DNA of 64,000 bases from Clostridia bacterium. GTDB taxonomy: Bacteria > Bacillota > Peptococcia > DRI-13 > UBA5745. Of this stretch, positions 32,338 to 40,266 are shown piece by piece. Positions within the stretch are counted from its first letter, which is position 1, and each line of letters starts with the position of its first letter. The translations under genes and the position numbers were made by a program. The DNA lies in the NCBI GenBank assembly GCA_018436095.1, contig JAHDMJ010000014.1, positions 62,001-126,000 on the forward strand, given 5' to 3'. The notes under the pieces are model-generated. The model had not been told where the DNA came from, searched no databases, and saw nothing but the letters and a program-made list of their open reading frames with translations.

Positions 32338-32377
32338 AGAAAAACCACTTGAATGAATAAAAACAAGTGGTTTTTCT
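32338..32377 (+). terminator. Terminator of tRNA-Gly
   Basis: AGAAAAACCACTTG (32338-32351) and CAAGTGGTTTTTCT (32364-32377): 14-bp perfect stem with T-rich 3' arm. Confidence 0.85.
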
Positions 32378-32502
32378 ATGTAGAGAATTTAATCGAGGGA
32401 ATCGAACGGGCGGATCAGCAAGGCCGGCCTATGGAGAGGGCTTGCCCGCCCTGGCGTGATAGCGAGTTGCCAGGCTCTGCTCCTGTGCACCGGCCAGCGG
32501 CG

Positions 32503-32520
32503 CGATTCCCATCACCCGCT
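32503..32520 (+). repeat. Second copy of the tRNA-Gly 3' end (possible att site or tRNA remnant)
   Basis: CGATTCCCATCACCCGCT is identical to tRNA-Gly positions 32314-32331, 189 bases downstream and in the same orientation. The bases before it do not resemble a tRNA, but it is followed by its own terminator-like hairpin. Such 3'-end duplications are left by tRNA-targeting integrases or by partial deletion of a tandem tRNA. Confidence 0.65.
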
Positions 32521-32528
32521 TTATAGGA

Positions 32529-32570
32529 GACATAGTTCCTCCTCTACCAGGGAGGCCCTATGTCTTTTTT
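32529..32570 (+). terminator. Terminator after the tRNA-Gly 3' fragment
   Basis: GACATAG...CTATGTC outer stem with inner CCTCC/GGAGG, followed by TTTTTT. Confidence 0.7.
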
Positions 32571-32678
32571 CATGCGCAAAAGTCTGGTATGCTGGTACGA
32601 TAGATGCAGGCTTACATATAATTATGCTGATAAACAAGGCTTTTCCGTACTAATTATTTATATTGCAGTTAACGCAGC

Positions 32679-33030
32679 ATGGAAGCAGATAAACACTACA
32701 ATCCTATCCACACCATTATGATTATTTACCTGGCCTGCTTCCTATTCAGGGCAATTGAGTACATGATTCTCCGTACAGATCAAAGTATTTTTGGCGAGGC
32801 ATTTATTCATAAACTGCTCGGTATCGGCGTGCTTGTACTGGCAGTACGGTGTTTCTCGTTCAACTAGGCGGTTGCTTATTACGAATTTGCTTTGGTGAAC
32901 TATATCGGGTTTCATGATAGGGCAGACTGCTGGCCGGCGGCTGTGGCGATACCAATGGCAAGCCGCAGATTGGCCAAACGTCCCACTTGACCAAAGCATA
33001 TGAATTTGGCAAAACCATCTACGATTGATT
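32679..33030 (+). pseudogene. Decayed small membrane protein gene, possibly CPBP-type intramembrane protease
   Basis: An open stretch of 62 codons (TTG at about 32679) reads [26 protein letters not shown], then [19 protein letters not shown], which recalls the N-terminus of CPBP/CAAX-protease-like proteins; it stops at 32867. Further pieces in other frames (LLRICFGELYRVS, GKPQIGQTSHLTKAYEFGKTIYD) look like the continuation with frameshifts and stops. No catalytic EExxR motif remains. The family call is tentative. Confidence 0.35.
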
Positions 33031-33041
33031 TTCATCAATGC

Positions 33042-33073
33042 AAAACCATCTGTGACTGACAGGTGGTTTTTTA
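33042..33073. terminator. Terminator between the decayed gene and tetR-like gene
   Basis: AAAACCATCTGT-GACTG-ACAGGTGGTTTT stem with T-run on plus and four T on minus; probably bidirectional and used by the TetR-family gene. Confidence 0.65.
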
Positions 33074-33083
33074 TTTATGGCAA

Positions 33084-33653
33084 CTAAACTACCGGTTCAA
33101 TAACCGCCATAAAGTAATCGGCCAGCTCCTCCGGGGTTTTCTTCAAGCGGTTTTTAATCCACCATTGCACCAAACCCACAAAGCTGCTGGATATATGATT
33201 GACGAGAAAATCATAGGGGATATTTTTGCCGCAGGAACCGGTATCCCCCAGCAGCCGGGGTGCCATTAGCTCATTCAGATATTGTTTAAAAAAGCCTAAA
33301 AACAGCTCGCCGCTTTCGCCGGTCAAAATGCCGATAATGTTTTGTTTATTGTCAAGCAAATGGTACAGGATATGGGTGATCATTGCCTGGGGATTCCCTG
33401 TTCTCATCGAGAAATCATGGGTGCTTTCCGCACTCAAATTTTCTGAGAAAACGTGAGAAAATAAATCGCTGCACAGTTCCTTTAACAACTGATCCTTTGT
33501 TTCAAAGTGGGCATAAAATGTGGTTCTTCCCACATTCGCTTCATCAATAATATTCTGAACGGTGATCTTCGAATAACTCTTTGAGGAGAGCAATCTCCCA
33601 AACCCTTCAAAGATTGCGGTTCTTGTTTTCTGCTGCCGCCTATCCATTATCAT
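33084..33653 (-). CDS. TetR/AcrR family transcriptional regulator
   Basis: 189 residues. Basic start RRQQKTRTAIFEGFGRLLSSKSYSKITVQNIIDEANVGRTTFYAHFETKDQLLKELC is a full TetR helix-turn-helix (about 5-62; the recognition helix is GRTTFYAHF). The C-terminal ligand domain is of the TetR_C type seen in DhaS-like regulators (MITHILYHLLDNKQNIIGILTGESGELF, ISSSFVGLVQWWIKN). Divergent from the P-type ATPase with a long palindrome in between, which is the likely operator for autoregulation and ATPase control. Confidence 0.92.
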   Translation of the reverse strand: MIMDRRQQKTRTAIFEGFGRLLSSKSYSKITVQNIIDEANVGRTTFYAHFETKDQLLKELCSDLFSHVFSENLSAESTHDFSMRTGNPQAMITHILYHLLDNKQNIIGILTGESGELFLGFFKQYLNELMAPRLLGDTGSCGKNIPYDFLVNHISSSFVGLVQWWIKNRLKKTPEELADYFMAVIEPVV

Positions 33654-33731
33654 AACCTCCCGAACAAAACAGCCTCAACTGTGCCGTAGCAAACAATCCG
33701 TCAAAATTATCCGTTGCTGCAGGCCATAGCC

Positions 33732-33776
33732 CAATCTATAATTAAAGAAACAAAATGTTCTTTATAAAATAGATTG
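33732..33776. promoter_or_regulatory. Extended palindrome, likely TetR operator
   Basis: CAATCTAT at 33732 and ATAGATTG ending at 33776 enclose TAAAGAA-N8-TTCTTTA (33743-33764), a nested dyad in the divergent region 50-100 bases before the ATPase start. Confidence 0.6.
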
Positions 33777-33828
33777 TACTGCCGCTTGGAAAAAACAGCA
33801 AGCGGTTGTTTGCAAGGAGGTTTTGCAT

Positions 33829-35697
33829 ATGCTGAAACGAATAAACGATTTTTTGTCCGGTGTGCTCATGACTATTATTGGCGGTCTGTTTCTCGTGGTA
33901 AGCCTTATACTTATGCTCACTGATAGAGCCTTTCCCGTTGACCCGGCCTGGGCGGCCATCCTTATCTGCGGTATTCCTCTTGCTTACCTCTCTGTATGGC
34001 GCATCCTTCACAATCCGGGCATGAAAAAAATATCTTCCGCCCTGCTGATCTCCATTGCCATGGTTGCCGCCATTGCTATTGGCGATATTTTTGCGGCGGG
34101 GGAAGTTGCTTTTATTATGGCCATTGGCGCCATACTGGAAGACAAAACTGCCGAGAGGGCCAAAAAGGGATTGAGAAAACTGATCAGCCTTTCCCCCCAA
34201 CAGGGCCGGCGCATTGTCAATGACCGGGAGGAAATCATAGGGCCTGAGGAAATCCGAATAAACGATATCTTGCGTATACTTCCCGGCGAAACGGTTCCGG
34301 TGGACGGTGTAATCATAAGCGGCAATACCTCCATAGACCAGGCGGTTATGACCGGTGAATCCCTGCCCATTGACAGGACCGTGGGCGATGAAGTCTTCAG
34401 CGGTACAATCAACCGCTTCGGCGCCATTGAGATAAAGGCCATGCGGGTTGGTGAGGACAGTTCCCTGCAAAAGCTCATCCGTATGGTGGAGGACGCCGAA
34501 AACAAGAAAGCCCCTATGGAACGGATTGCCGACAAATGGGCCACCTGGCTTGTGCCGGTTGCCTTGCTGATTGCGATTATCACGGGGTTTGCTACAAGTA
34601 ATATTGTCCGTGCCGTTACCGTCCTTGTGGTGTTCTGTCCCTGCGCTTTGATACTGGCTACCCCCACGGCAGTGATGGCGGCTATCGGCCAGGCAACAAA
34701 ATACGGCGTTATCATCAAGTCTGGAGATGCGCTGGAGCGCATGGGCAAGGTGGACACTATTGCCTTTGATAAAACAGGAACGCTTACCAATGGCAATCTT
34801 ATTGTCACAGACCTATATCCTTTTACTGCCGATATAGATGAACATCAATTATTGCAGCTGACGGCTTCTGCTGAAAGCTATTCCGAACACCCGCTGGCCA
34901 AGGCCATAACTTCCTTTGCGAAAGAGCAGCAACCGGAGCTTCTGCCGGTCAATGATTTTCAGATGATACCGGGCAAAGGAATTAAGGCCTGTGTTGACGG
35001 GCAGCCGCTATTATCCGGTAATCTGGATTTTATGAAGGAACATCAGATACCTATTAATGAAGGGGTAAATACCACATTAAGCAGGTTCCGCAACCAGGGC
35101 AAGGCTGTGGTCCTCGTTGCAAGGCAAAGCCAATTGCTGGGGGCAATTACTCTGTCGGACACCTTGCGTAGCACGGCGAAAGACATGGTGCGGGAGTTGA
35201 AAGAAGCCCGTACAAGGTTGGTATTGCTCACCGGTGACCATACAGAAGCAGCCCGCTATTTTGCAGATCAGGTGGGGATTGAGGATATTCATGCCGAAAT
35301 GCTTCCTGCCCAAAAGGTAGAGGAAATCCGGAAATTACAAGAGACAGGCCGCAATATCTGTATGGTTGGCGACGGCGTCAACGATGCGCCGGCCCTCAAA
35401 ACCGCTAATGTCAGCGTTGCCATGGGCACCATGGGAAGCGACATCGCCGTTGACGCCGCCGATATTGCCTTAATGGGCGATGACGTCAGCAAAATCCCTT
35501 ACCTTAAACGGCTGTCCAATGCGGCGGTTAAAACCATAAAATTAAGTATCGGCCTGTCCCTTTGTATCAACTTCGTTGCTATCTCTCTTTCTATTGCCGG
35601 AGTTTTGACCCCCACCACCGGCGCCCTGGTCCATAACGCGGGCTCCATATTCGTGGTGCTGATTGCCGCGCTGCTCTATGACCGTAAGTTTATTTAA
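33829..35697 (+). CDS. Heavy-metal translocating P-type ATPase (P1B)
   Basis: 622 residues from ATG at 33829 (AAGGAGG at 33814-33820; the TTG at 33823 would be inside the spacer). Actuator motif VMTGESLPIDR near 175, membrane metal site FCPCALILATPTA near 267-279 (CPC), phosphorylation site FDKTGTLTNG with Asp about 314, HP dipeptide SEHPLAKA near 358, nucleotide/hinge MVGDGVNDAPAL near 510. No N-terminal CxxC metal-binding domain, so the protein is shorter than CopA/ZntA types. CPC with these flanks fits Zn/Cd/Co or Cu export; the ion cannot be fixed from sequence. Controlled probably by the divergent TetR protein, which is unusual since MerR/ArsR regulators are the norm. Confidence 0.93.
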   Translation: MLKRINDFLSGVLMTIIGGLFLVVSLILMLTDRAFPVDPAWAAILICGIPLAYLSVWRILHNPGMKKISSALLISIAMVAAIAIGDIFAAGEVAFIMAIGAILEDKTAERAKKGLRKLISLSPQQGRRIVNDREEIIGPEEIRINDILRILPGETVPVDGVIISGNTSIDQAVMTGESLPIDRTVGDEVFSGTINRFGAIEIKAMRVGEDSSLQKLIRMVEDAENKKAPMERIADKWATWLVPVALLIAIITGFATSNIVRAVTVLVVFCPCALILATPTAVMAAIGQATKYGVIIKSGDALERMGKVDTIAFDKTGTLTNGNLIVTDLYPFTADIDEHQLLQLTASAESYSEHPLAKAITSFAKEQQPELLPVNDFQMIPGKGIKACVDGQPLLSGNLDFMKEHQIPINEGVNTTLSRFRNQGKAVVLVARQSQLLGAITLSDTLRSTAKDMVRELKEARTRLVLLTGDHTEAARYFADQVGIEDIHAEMLPAQKVEEIRKLQETGRNICMVGDGVNDAPALKTANVSVAMGTMGSDIAVDAADIALMGDDVSKIPYLKRLSNAAVKTIKLSIGLSLCINFVAISLSIAGVLTPTTGALVHNAGSIFVVLIAALLYDRKFI

Positions 35698-35719
35698 CAC
35701 AATCAATACATCGGCTTGA

Positions 35720-35747
35720 TTGGTATTTTACTTTCCATCTATATAAT
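35720..35747 (+). promoter_or_regulatory. Candidate promoter of the alkaline phosphatase gene
   Basis: TTGGTA (35720-35725), 16-base spacer, TATAAT (35742-35747), 36 bases before the ATG. No clear Pho box seen. Confidence 0.45.
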
Positions 35748-35783
35748 ACGTCCTGGAATATAAAATAAATTGGAGGGACAGTC

Positions 35784-37373
35784 ATGTTAAAAAGCTTAAT
35801 GTCGTCAAAGAAACCATTAGCGGCTTTGTTGAGCGTAATACTGGCGATATCGGTTTTCGCAGCATTCTCACCGGCCGCTGACTTATTGCCGGCCCAAGCC
35901 GCAGTGACACAGGCAACAAGCGCAGCGGTACAAGTAACTAAAACCCCCAAATACATCTTTATGTTTATCGGCGACGGCATGGCGGCCGTACAAGTAAATT
36001 CAGCCCAAATTTACGGCGGCACCAACAAACATAACCAAATGGCTTTGGATAAAATGAATTTCCAAAGCTTTGAGGCAGTCGGCTACCAAACCACCCAGGA
36101 CGCCACCTCCTTTGCTCCCGACTCGGCCTCCACAGCCACTTCCCTTTCTTCAGGCTTTAAGACCTGGAGCGGCACCATCGGCCTGAAGCCGGCGGGCGAT
36201 AAATCCGGCAACAAACCGGCAAATGTGGAGGGCAGCCCCATCCCCAAAACTATCGCTGAAAGACTTAAAGCAGAAAAAGGCATGAAAATCGGCATTATCT
36301 CGAATGTAACCATCAACCACGCCACGCCGGCGGCTTACTATGCTCACGTAGCTTCCAGAAACGACTATTATGATATTGCTCTGCAAATGGCCAACTCCGG
36401 CTTCGATTTCTTCGGCGGCGGCACCATCAACCAGCCTACCGGCAAGGATAAGGATCAAAAGGACGCCTACAAAGTCATGGAGGAAAAAGGCTATAAAGTA
36501 GTAAAAACCAAAGAAGATATTTTAGCCCTCAACAGCAACTCCGGTAAAGTCTATGCGGTGACTCCCGTGGTTCAAGACAGCGGCGCCATGCCCTACGCCA
36601 TCGATAACAAGCCGGGAGACTTAACTCTGGCAGATTTCGTCAAAAAGGGCATCGAGGTTCTTGACAACGAAAAAGGCTTCTTCATGATGGCCGAATCAGG
36701 AAAAATCGACTGGGCCGGCCATGCCAATGACGCCAAAGCTAATATCGGCGACGTTATCGCCCTTGAAGAAGCTGTTCAGGTAGCTTTAGATTTTGCGAAA
36801 AAGCACCCGGAAGAGACTCTGATCATCGTTACGGGAGACCATGAAACCGGCGGCATGACCATTGGACAGGCAACCACTAATTACGATACCGCCTTTCATC
36901 TTTTGGAAAACCAAAAAATATCCTATGTGGCCTTTGATGCTTTACTGGATGAGATGACCGCCAAGAATCCCAAGCTGACCTTTGCCGATGTCATGCCGGT
37001 AATCACGGAAAACTTCGGCCTTGTTAACAATACCATAGGCGATATCAGCCGCCCCGGGGAACCAAGCTATATGACTTTGGAGTTATCCGACCGGGAGGTA
37101 GAAAAGCTTAAAGCAGCCTTTGCCGAAACAATGGCAGCGGAGCCTGCCGATAACGAAGAAACGGATTTACTCTACGGCGGATATAACCCCCTTTCCGTAA
37201 CCTTAACCCATATTTTGAACAACAAAGCGGGTATAGGCTGGACATCCTATTGGCATACGGGAGTTCCCGTGCCGGTATACGCAACGGGAGCAGGATCAGA
37301 GTTGTTTAACGGCGCTTATGAAAATACGGAAGTATACGACAAATTAGTTGCCGCTACAAAACTCAGCTGGTAA
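35784..37373 (+). CDS. Secreted alkaline phosphatase (PhoA family)
   Basis: 529 residues. Long N-terminus with signal sequence (SSKKPLAALLSVILAISVFAAFSPA), then the PhoA-type catalytic core: metal site FIGDGMA near 59, nucleophile in PDSASTATSLSSG (Ser about 114 following Asp 113, as D-S-A in E. coli), NVTINHATPAAYYAHV near 175, ESGKIDWAGHANDA near 303 and IIVTGDHETGG near 350. A C-terminal loop WTSYWHTGVPVPVYATGAGSELF with the third metal histidine is present. It releases phosphate from organic esters outside the cell using zinc and magnesium. GGAGGG precedes the ATG and a strong terminator follows. Confidence 0.95.
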   Translation: MLKSLMSSKKPLAALLSVILAISVFAAFSPAADLLPAQAAVTQATSAAVQVTKTPKYIFMFIGDGMAAVQVNSAQIYGGTNKHNQMALDKMNFQSFEAVGYQTTQDATSFAPDSASTATSLSSGFKTWSGTIGLKPAGDKSGNKPANVEGSPIPKTIAERLKAEKGMKIGIISNVTINHATPAAYYAHVASRNDYYDIALQMANSGFDFFGGGTINQPTGKDKDQKDAYKVMEEKGYKVVKTKEDILALNSNSGKVYAVTPVVQDSGAMPYAIDNKPGDLTLADFVKKGIEVLDNEKGFFMMAESGKIDWAGHANDAKANIGDVIALEEAVQVALDFAKKHPEETLIIVTGDHETGGMTIGQATTNYDTAFHLLENQKISYVAFDALLDEMTAKNPKLTFADVMPVITENFGLVNNTIGDISRPGEPSYMTLELSDREVEKLKAAFAETMAAEPADNEETDLLYGGYNPLSVTLTHILNNKAGIGWTSYWHTGVPVPVYATGAGSELFNGAYENTEVYDKLVAATKLSW

Positions 37374-37420
37374 TTCCTAAAGCAACTCCGGATCTCAACA
37401 GCCGGATTATCATAAATAGC

Positions 37421-37455
37421 TAAAACAAGGCTGAAGCTGTTTCAGCCTTGTTTTA
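37421..37455 (+). terminator. Terminator after alkaline phosphatase
   Basis: TAAAACAAGGCTGAA (37421-37435) and TTCAGCCTTGTTTTA (37441-37455): 15-bp perfect stem, 5-base loop, T-rich 3' arm. Confidence 0.85.
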
Positions 37456-37478
37456 GTGATTAGTGAAAGGAGTATCTC

Positions 37479-38615
37479 TTGAAAAAGCTATTAAGTAACA
37501 CAAACCGTAAAGATACTGTTTTTATCACGGTTTTATTGATTCTGACAGCAATTCTCGCCCTCTTGCCCACAGGCTTTCAGAAGCAGGAATACCTCTTTAC
37601 CGAAGGCGTCCGGGCTAAGGTCATTTCCGTCAATAACCTGGGTATTCACAACTCAGGTATTTTTAAATTGGGCGATCAAAGCGTATTAATTGAGATAGAA
37701 ACCGGTCCCCGCAAGGGGGAACAGGTTCAGGCCAATAATATGCTCACCGGCAGCTTAACGGTGGATAAGCTATTTAAGGCTGGGGACAAGGCTTGGGTAT
37801 TGATCGGTTTTAATGAGAATCAGGAGATCAATTTTGCCAATATGATCGACCATTACCGGGCCGATAAGGAATTGCTTTTAATCGGCTGCTTTGCCCTTGT
37901 TATCGTCATATTTTCCGGCTATACCGGAGTCCGCACCTTGCTTTCTTTTGGCTTTGCCCTGCTAAGCATCTGGAAAATTCTCATCCCGGCAATGCTCCAC
38001 GGTTATCACCCTCTGCTTGTAGCCTTGGTTGTGGGCAATGGGCTGACCATCATCACCCTTTTGCTGGTGGCCGGCTTTTCCAAAAAGGCCTATGCCGCTA
38101 TTATCAGCGCTATGACTTGTTCCCTGGCGACCTGCCTTTTGGCAGTGGCCTTCGGCAATATCTTTAATATACACGGGGCCGTAATGGAAGGAGCCGAATC
38201 ACTGTTATATGCAGGATTTATGCAGCTTGACCTGACCGCTATCTTTCAGGCGGGGATATATCTTGCCAGCTCAGGGGCTATCCTTGACCTGGCCGTGGAT
38301 ATTTCCTCGGCATTGGAGGAAATCGTCAAAAACAGCCCGGGCATAACTCAGGCCGGGCTGATGAAATCAGGACTTAATATCGGCAAATCCGTAGTCGGCA
38401 GTCAAACCACTACCTTGCTGTTTGCTTATATGGGAGGCTATATAACTGTCATGATGGTCTATATGGCTCAAGGTACGCCGCTGCTGAATATTCTCAATTC
38501 AAAGCCCATAGCGGCAGAGATATTGCATACCTTTGCAGGCTGTATCGGCCTTGTTTTGGTGTCGCCTTTAACATCCTTGATTTCCGGGTTGATGTTCCGC
38601 AAGGACATAAAATAG
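37479..38615 (+). CDS. YibE/F family membrane protein
   Basis: 378 residues starting at TTG 37479 behind GAAAGGAG. N-terminal membrane segment (VFITVLLILTAILALLP), an extracytoplasmic beta domain (VRAKVISVNNLGIHNSGIFKLGDQSVLIEIETGPRKGEQVQANN, about 45-110), then seven or so membrane spans beginning LLLIGCFALVIVIFSGYTGVRTLLSFGFALLSIWKILIPAM, with family motifs SGAILDLAVDISSALEEI near 265 and GSQTTTLLFAYMGGYI near 310. YibE/F proteins are uncharacterised predicted transporters. Single gene between the phosphatase terminator and the next promoter. Confidence 0.9.
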   Translation: MKKLLSNTNRKDTVFITVLLILTAILALLPTGFQKQEYLFTEGVRAKVISVNNLGIHNSGIFKLGDQSVLIEIETGPRKGEQVQANNMLTGSLTVDKLFKAGDKAWVLIGFNENQEINFANMIDHYRADKELLLIGCFALVIVIFSGYTGVRTLLSFGFALLSIWKILIPAMLHGYHPLLVALVVGNGLTIITLLLVAGFSKKAYAAIISAMTCSLATCLLAVAFGNIFNIHGAVMEGAESLLYAGFMQLDLTAIFQAGIYLASSGAILDLAVDISSALEEIVKNSPGITQAGLMKSGLNIGKSVVGSQTTTLLFAYMGGYITVMMVYMAQGTPLLNILNSKPIAAEILHTFAGCIGLVLVSPLTSLISGLMFRKDIK

Positions 38616-38685
38616 ACCTGATTTTGACTCGACAAGAGCGTGAGTGCAACAACTATCTTTGTCGAAATAATTTTTATCAAAGTTA

Positions 38686-38738
38686 TTGACATATGCCGAA
38701 AATAATATATGATAAAAAATATAAATGACATATGTCAT
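38686..38738 (+). promoter_or_regulatory. Promoter and palindromic operator of the NifX-like/permease operon
   Basis: TTGACA (38686-38691), 16-base spacer, TATGAT (38708-38713), then a perfect 14-bp palindrome ATGACATATGTCAT (38725-38738) near the expected start. The -35 region itself reads TTGACATATG, half of the palindrome. A repressor site is likely; which regulator is unknown. Confidence 0.7.
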
Positions 38739-38828
38739 AAACAGTGTTATCAATGCCTGAGAAGAGGTAGTACCAGCGAAAATTGCAGCCCAACGGTTGG
38801 CCAAATTAATTGAATAGGAGGAACAGTC

Positions 38829-39254
38829 ATGAGAATAGCAGTAACTTACGAAAGCGGACAGATATTTCAGCATTTTGGCCACACAGAACGGTTCAAAATC
38901 TACGACGCAGAAGACGGAGAGGTTAAAATATCCACAACCGTCAACACAAACGGCAGCGGCCATGGCGCCCTGGCGGATATTCTAAAAAAGCTTGATGTTG
39001 ATGCTCTGATCTGCGGCGGCATCGGCGGCGGCGCCAAAAGGGCGCTGGCAGAAGCAAACATTAAGCTGTACGGCGGCGTGTCCGGCAGTGCGGATAAAGC
39101 GGTGCAAGAATTGCTTGGAGGCACGCTTTCATTTGACTCGGAGGCCTCCTGCGAGCATCACGGCCAGCACCATGATGCAGAATGCGGGGAGCACGGCCTA
39201 AGGGAGCACGACTGCGGGGATCATGGCTGCGGCGGCCATGAGCATGCCCGATGA
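38829..39254 (+). CDS. NifX/NifB-C-terminal family protein with His/Cys-rich tail
   Basis: 141 residues. First about 105 residues form the NifX/NifB/VnfX fold (MRIAVTYESGQIFQHFGHTERFKIYDAEDGEV, GGIGGGAKRALAEANIKLYGGVSGSADKAVQELL), which binds metal-sulfur clusters in nitrogenase assembly but is widespread in anaerobes without nitrogenase. The last about 30 residues are CEHHGQHHDAECGEHG followed by further HDCGDHGCGGHEH, a probable metal-binding tail. GGAGGAACAGTC precedes the ATG. It overlaps the following permease gene by 4 bases, suggesting joint metal or oxyanion handling. Confidence 0.9.
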   Translation: MRIAVTYESGQIFQHFGHTERFKIYDAEDGEVKISTTVNTNGSGHGALADILKKLDVDALICGGIGGGAKRALAEANIKLYGGVSGSADKAVQELLGGTLSFDSEASCEHHGQHHDAECGEHGLREHDCGDHGCGGHEHAR

Positions 39255-39724
39255 CAATCGCCTTATATATTTTTGCGGCGGCCTCCCTCGCCGTTTCCGC
39301 AATGAAAAGCAGGGAAAAAACGATCCTCGCCTTGAAAAAAGCCTGGAAAGCTTTTGAAAATATCTTGCCGCAGTTTTTTTCTATTTTAATTATCATCGGG
39401 ATTATGCTGGCAACCTTTACCCCCCGTCAGATTTCCGGATTGCTGGGCCAGGAGTCGGGTTTTACCGGTTTGCTAATTGCCGCCATGATTGGCTCGATTA
39501 CCCTGATTCCCGGCTTTGTAGCATTTCCCTTAGCGGCGGCTCTGCTTCAAAGCGGCGCGGGGTATATGCAGATTGCAGCCTTTGTTTCGACTCTTATGAT
39601 GGTTGGCATTGTCACCTTACCTCTTGAAATCGGCTATTTTGGAAAGAAAGCGGCTATTGCCCGCAACGCAGCCGCATTTTTCTTTTCGCTGGCCCTTGCC
39701 TTAGTAATGGGGGTGGCGATGTGA
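39251..39724 (+). CDS. Permease, half of a split DUF318/ArsP-like pair (N half)
   Basis: 157 residues, five hydrophobic segments: MTIALYIFAAASLAVSAM, NILPQFFSILIIIGIMLATF (about 38-58), GLLIAAMIGSITLIPGFVAFPLAAALL (about 75-102), MQIAAFVSTLMMVGIVTLPLE and a C-terminal span. GSITLIPGFVAFPLA recalls the ArsP/UPF0718 permease half-repeat. Start overlaps the NifX-like gene by 4 bases and its stop overlaps the next permease by 4, so the two halves are co-translated and probably form a heterodimer. Confidence 0.85.
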   Translation: MTIALYIFAAASLAVSAMKSREKTILALKKAWKAFENILPQFFSILIIIGIMLATFTPRQISGLLGQESGFTGLLIAAMIGSITLIPGFVAFPLAAALLQSGAGYMQIAAFVSTLMMVGIVTLPLEIGYFGKKAAIARNAAAFFFSLALALVMGVAM

Positions 39725-40266
39725 AACCGCAAATAAGAAATCAATTGAAGCGCTACCGGTTTTTTCTTATGCTAGCGGCCGTTAACCTGGCCATCTTGGC
39801 CTTCTTCCCTGAAACAGGCCGCAAATCGGTGACAATAACAGGGTCAAATCTTTTGGAGATGTTGTCCGTCATTCCGCCTATCTTTATTCTGCTAGGCCTT
39901 CTTGACGTATGGGTGAAACGGGAGACGATGATAAAATATATGGGGGAAGGCTCCGGTATTATCGGCGTATTGCTTGCATTTTTCATCGGCTCAGCGGCGG
40001 CAGGCCCTCTGTACGCGGCATTTCCCGTGGCCATTGCATTGCTTCGCAAGGGCAGCAAGCTGTCAAATGTATTTATTATGCTGGGCGCCTGGTCAACAAC
40101 AAAAATTCCTCTTGTATTATTTGAGGCATCCGCCCTGGGATTAAAATTCATGCTGCTGCGCTTAGGCATGAACATACTCGGAATTGCCGTCATTGCTTAT
40201 TTTACTGAGCAGGTTCTATCTAAAGAGGAAAAAGAACTAATCTGTCAAAAAGCGTCATTAAGTTAA
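39721..40266 (+). CDS. Permease, half of a split DUF318/ArsP-like pair (C half)
   Basis: 181 residues starting at GTG 39721, overlapping the previous gene by 4 bases. Motif VIPPIFILLGLLDVWVKRETMIKYMGEGSGIIGVLLAFFIGSAAAGPLYAAFPVA (about 50-105) is the second half-repeat with the glycine-rich G-S-A-A-A-G-P-L-Y-A turn; then GAWSTTKIPLVLFEASALG and a last span. In single-chain family members both repeats are fused, for example in organoarsenical permease ArsP. Substrate unknown. Its stop codon overlaps that of the convergent M56 gene, so there is no terminator between the two operons. Confidence 0.85.
   Translation: MKPQIRNQLKRYRFFLMLAAVNLAILAFFPETGRKSVTITGSNLLEMLSVIPPIFILLGLLDVWVKRETMIKYMGEGSGIIGVLLAFFIGSAAAGPLYAAFPVAIALLRKGSKLSNVFIMLGAWSTTKIPLVLFEASALGLKFMLLRLGMNILGIAVIAYFTEQVLSKEEKELICQKASLS

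Noticed and set aside
33742-34470. 242-codon minus-strand frame inside the P-type ATPase
   Set aside because: Antisense shadow of a gene with all catalytic motifs; spans the operator as well.
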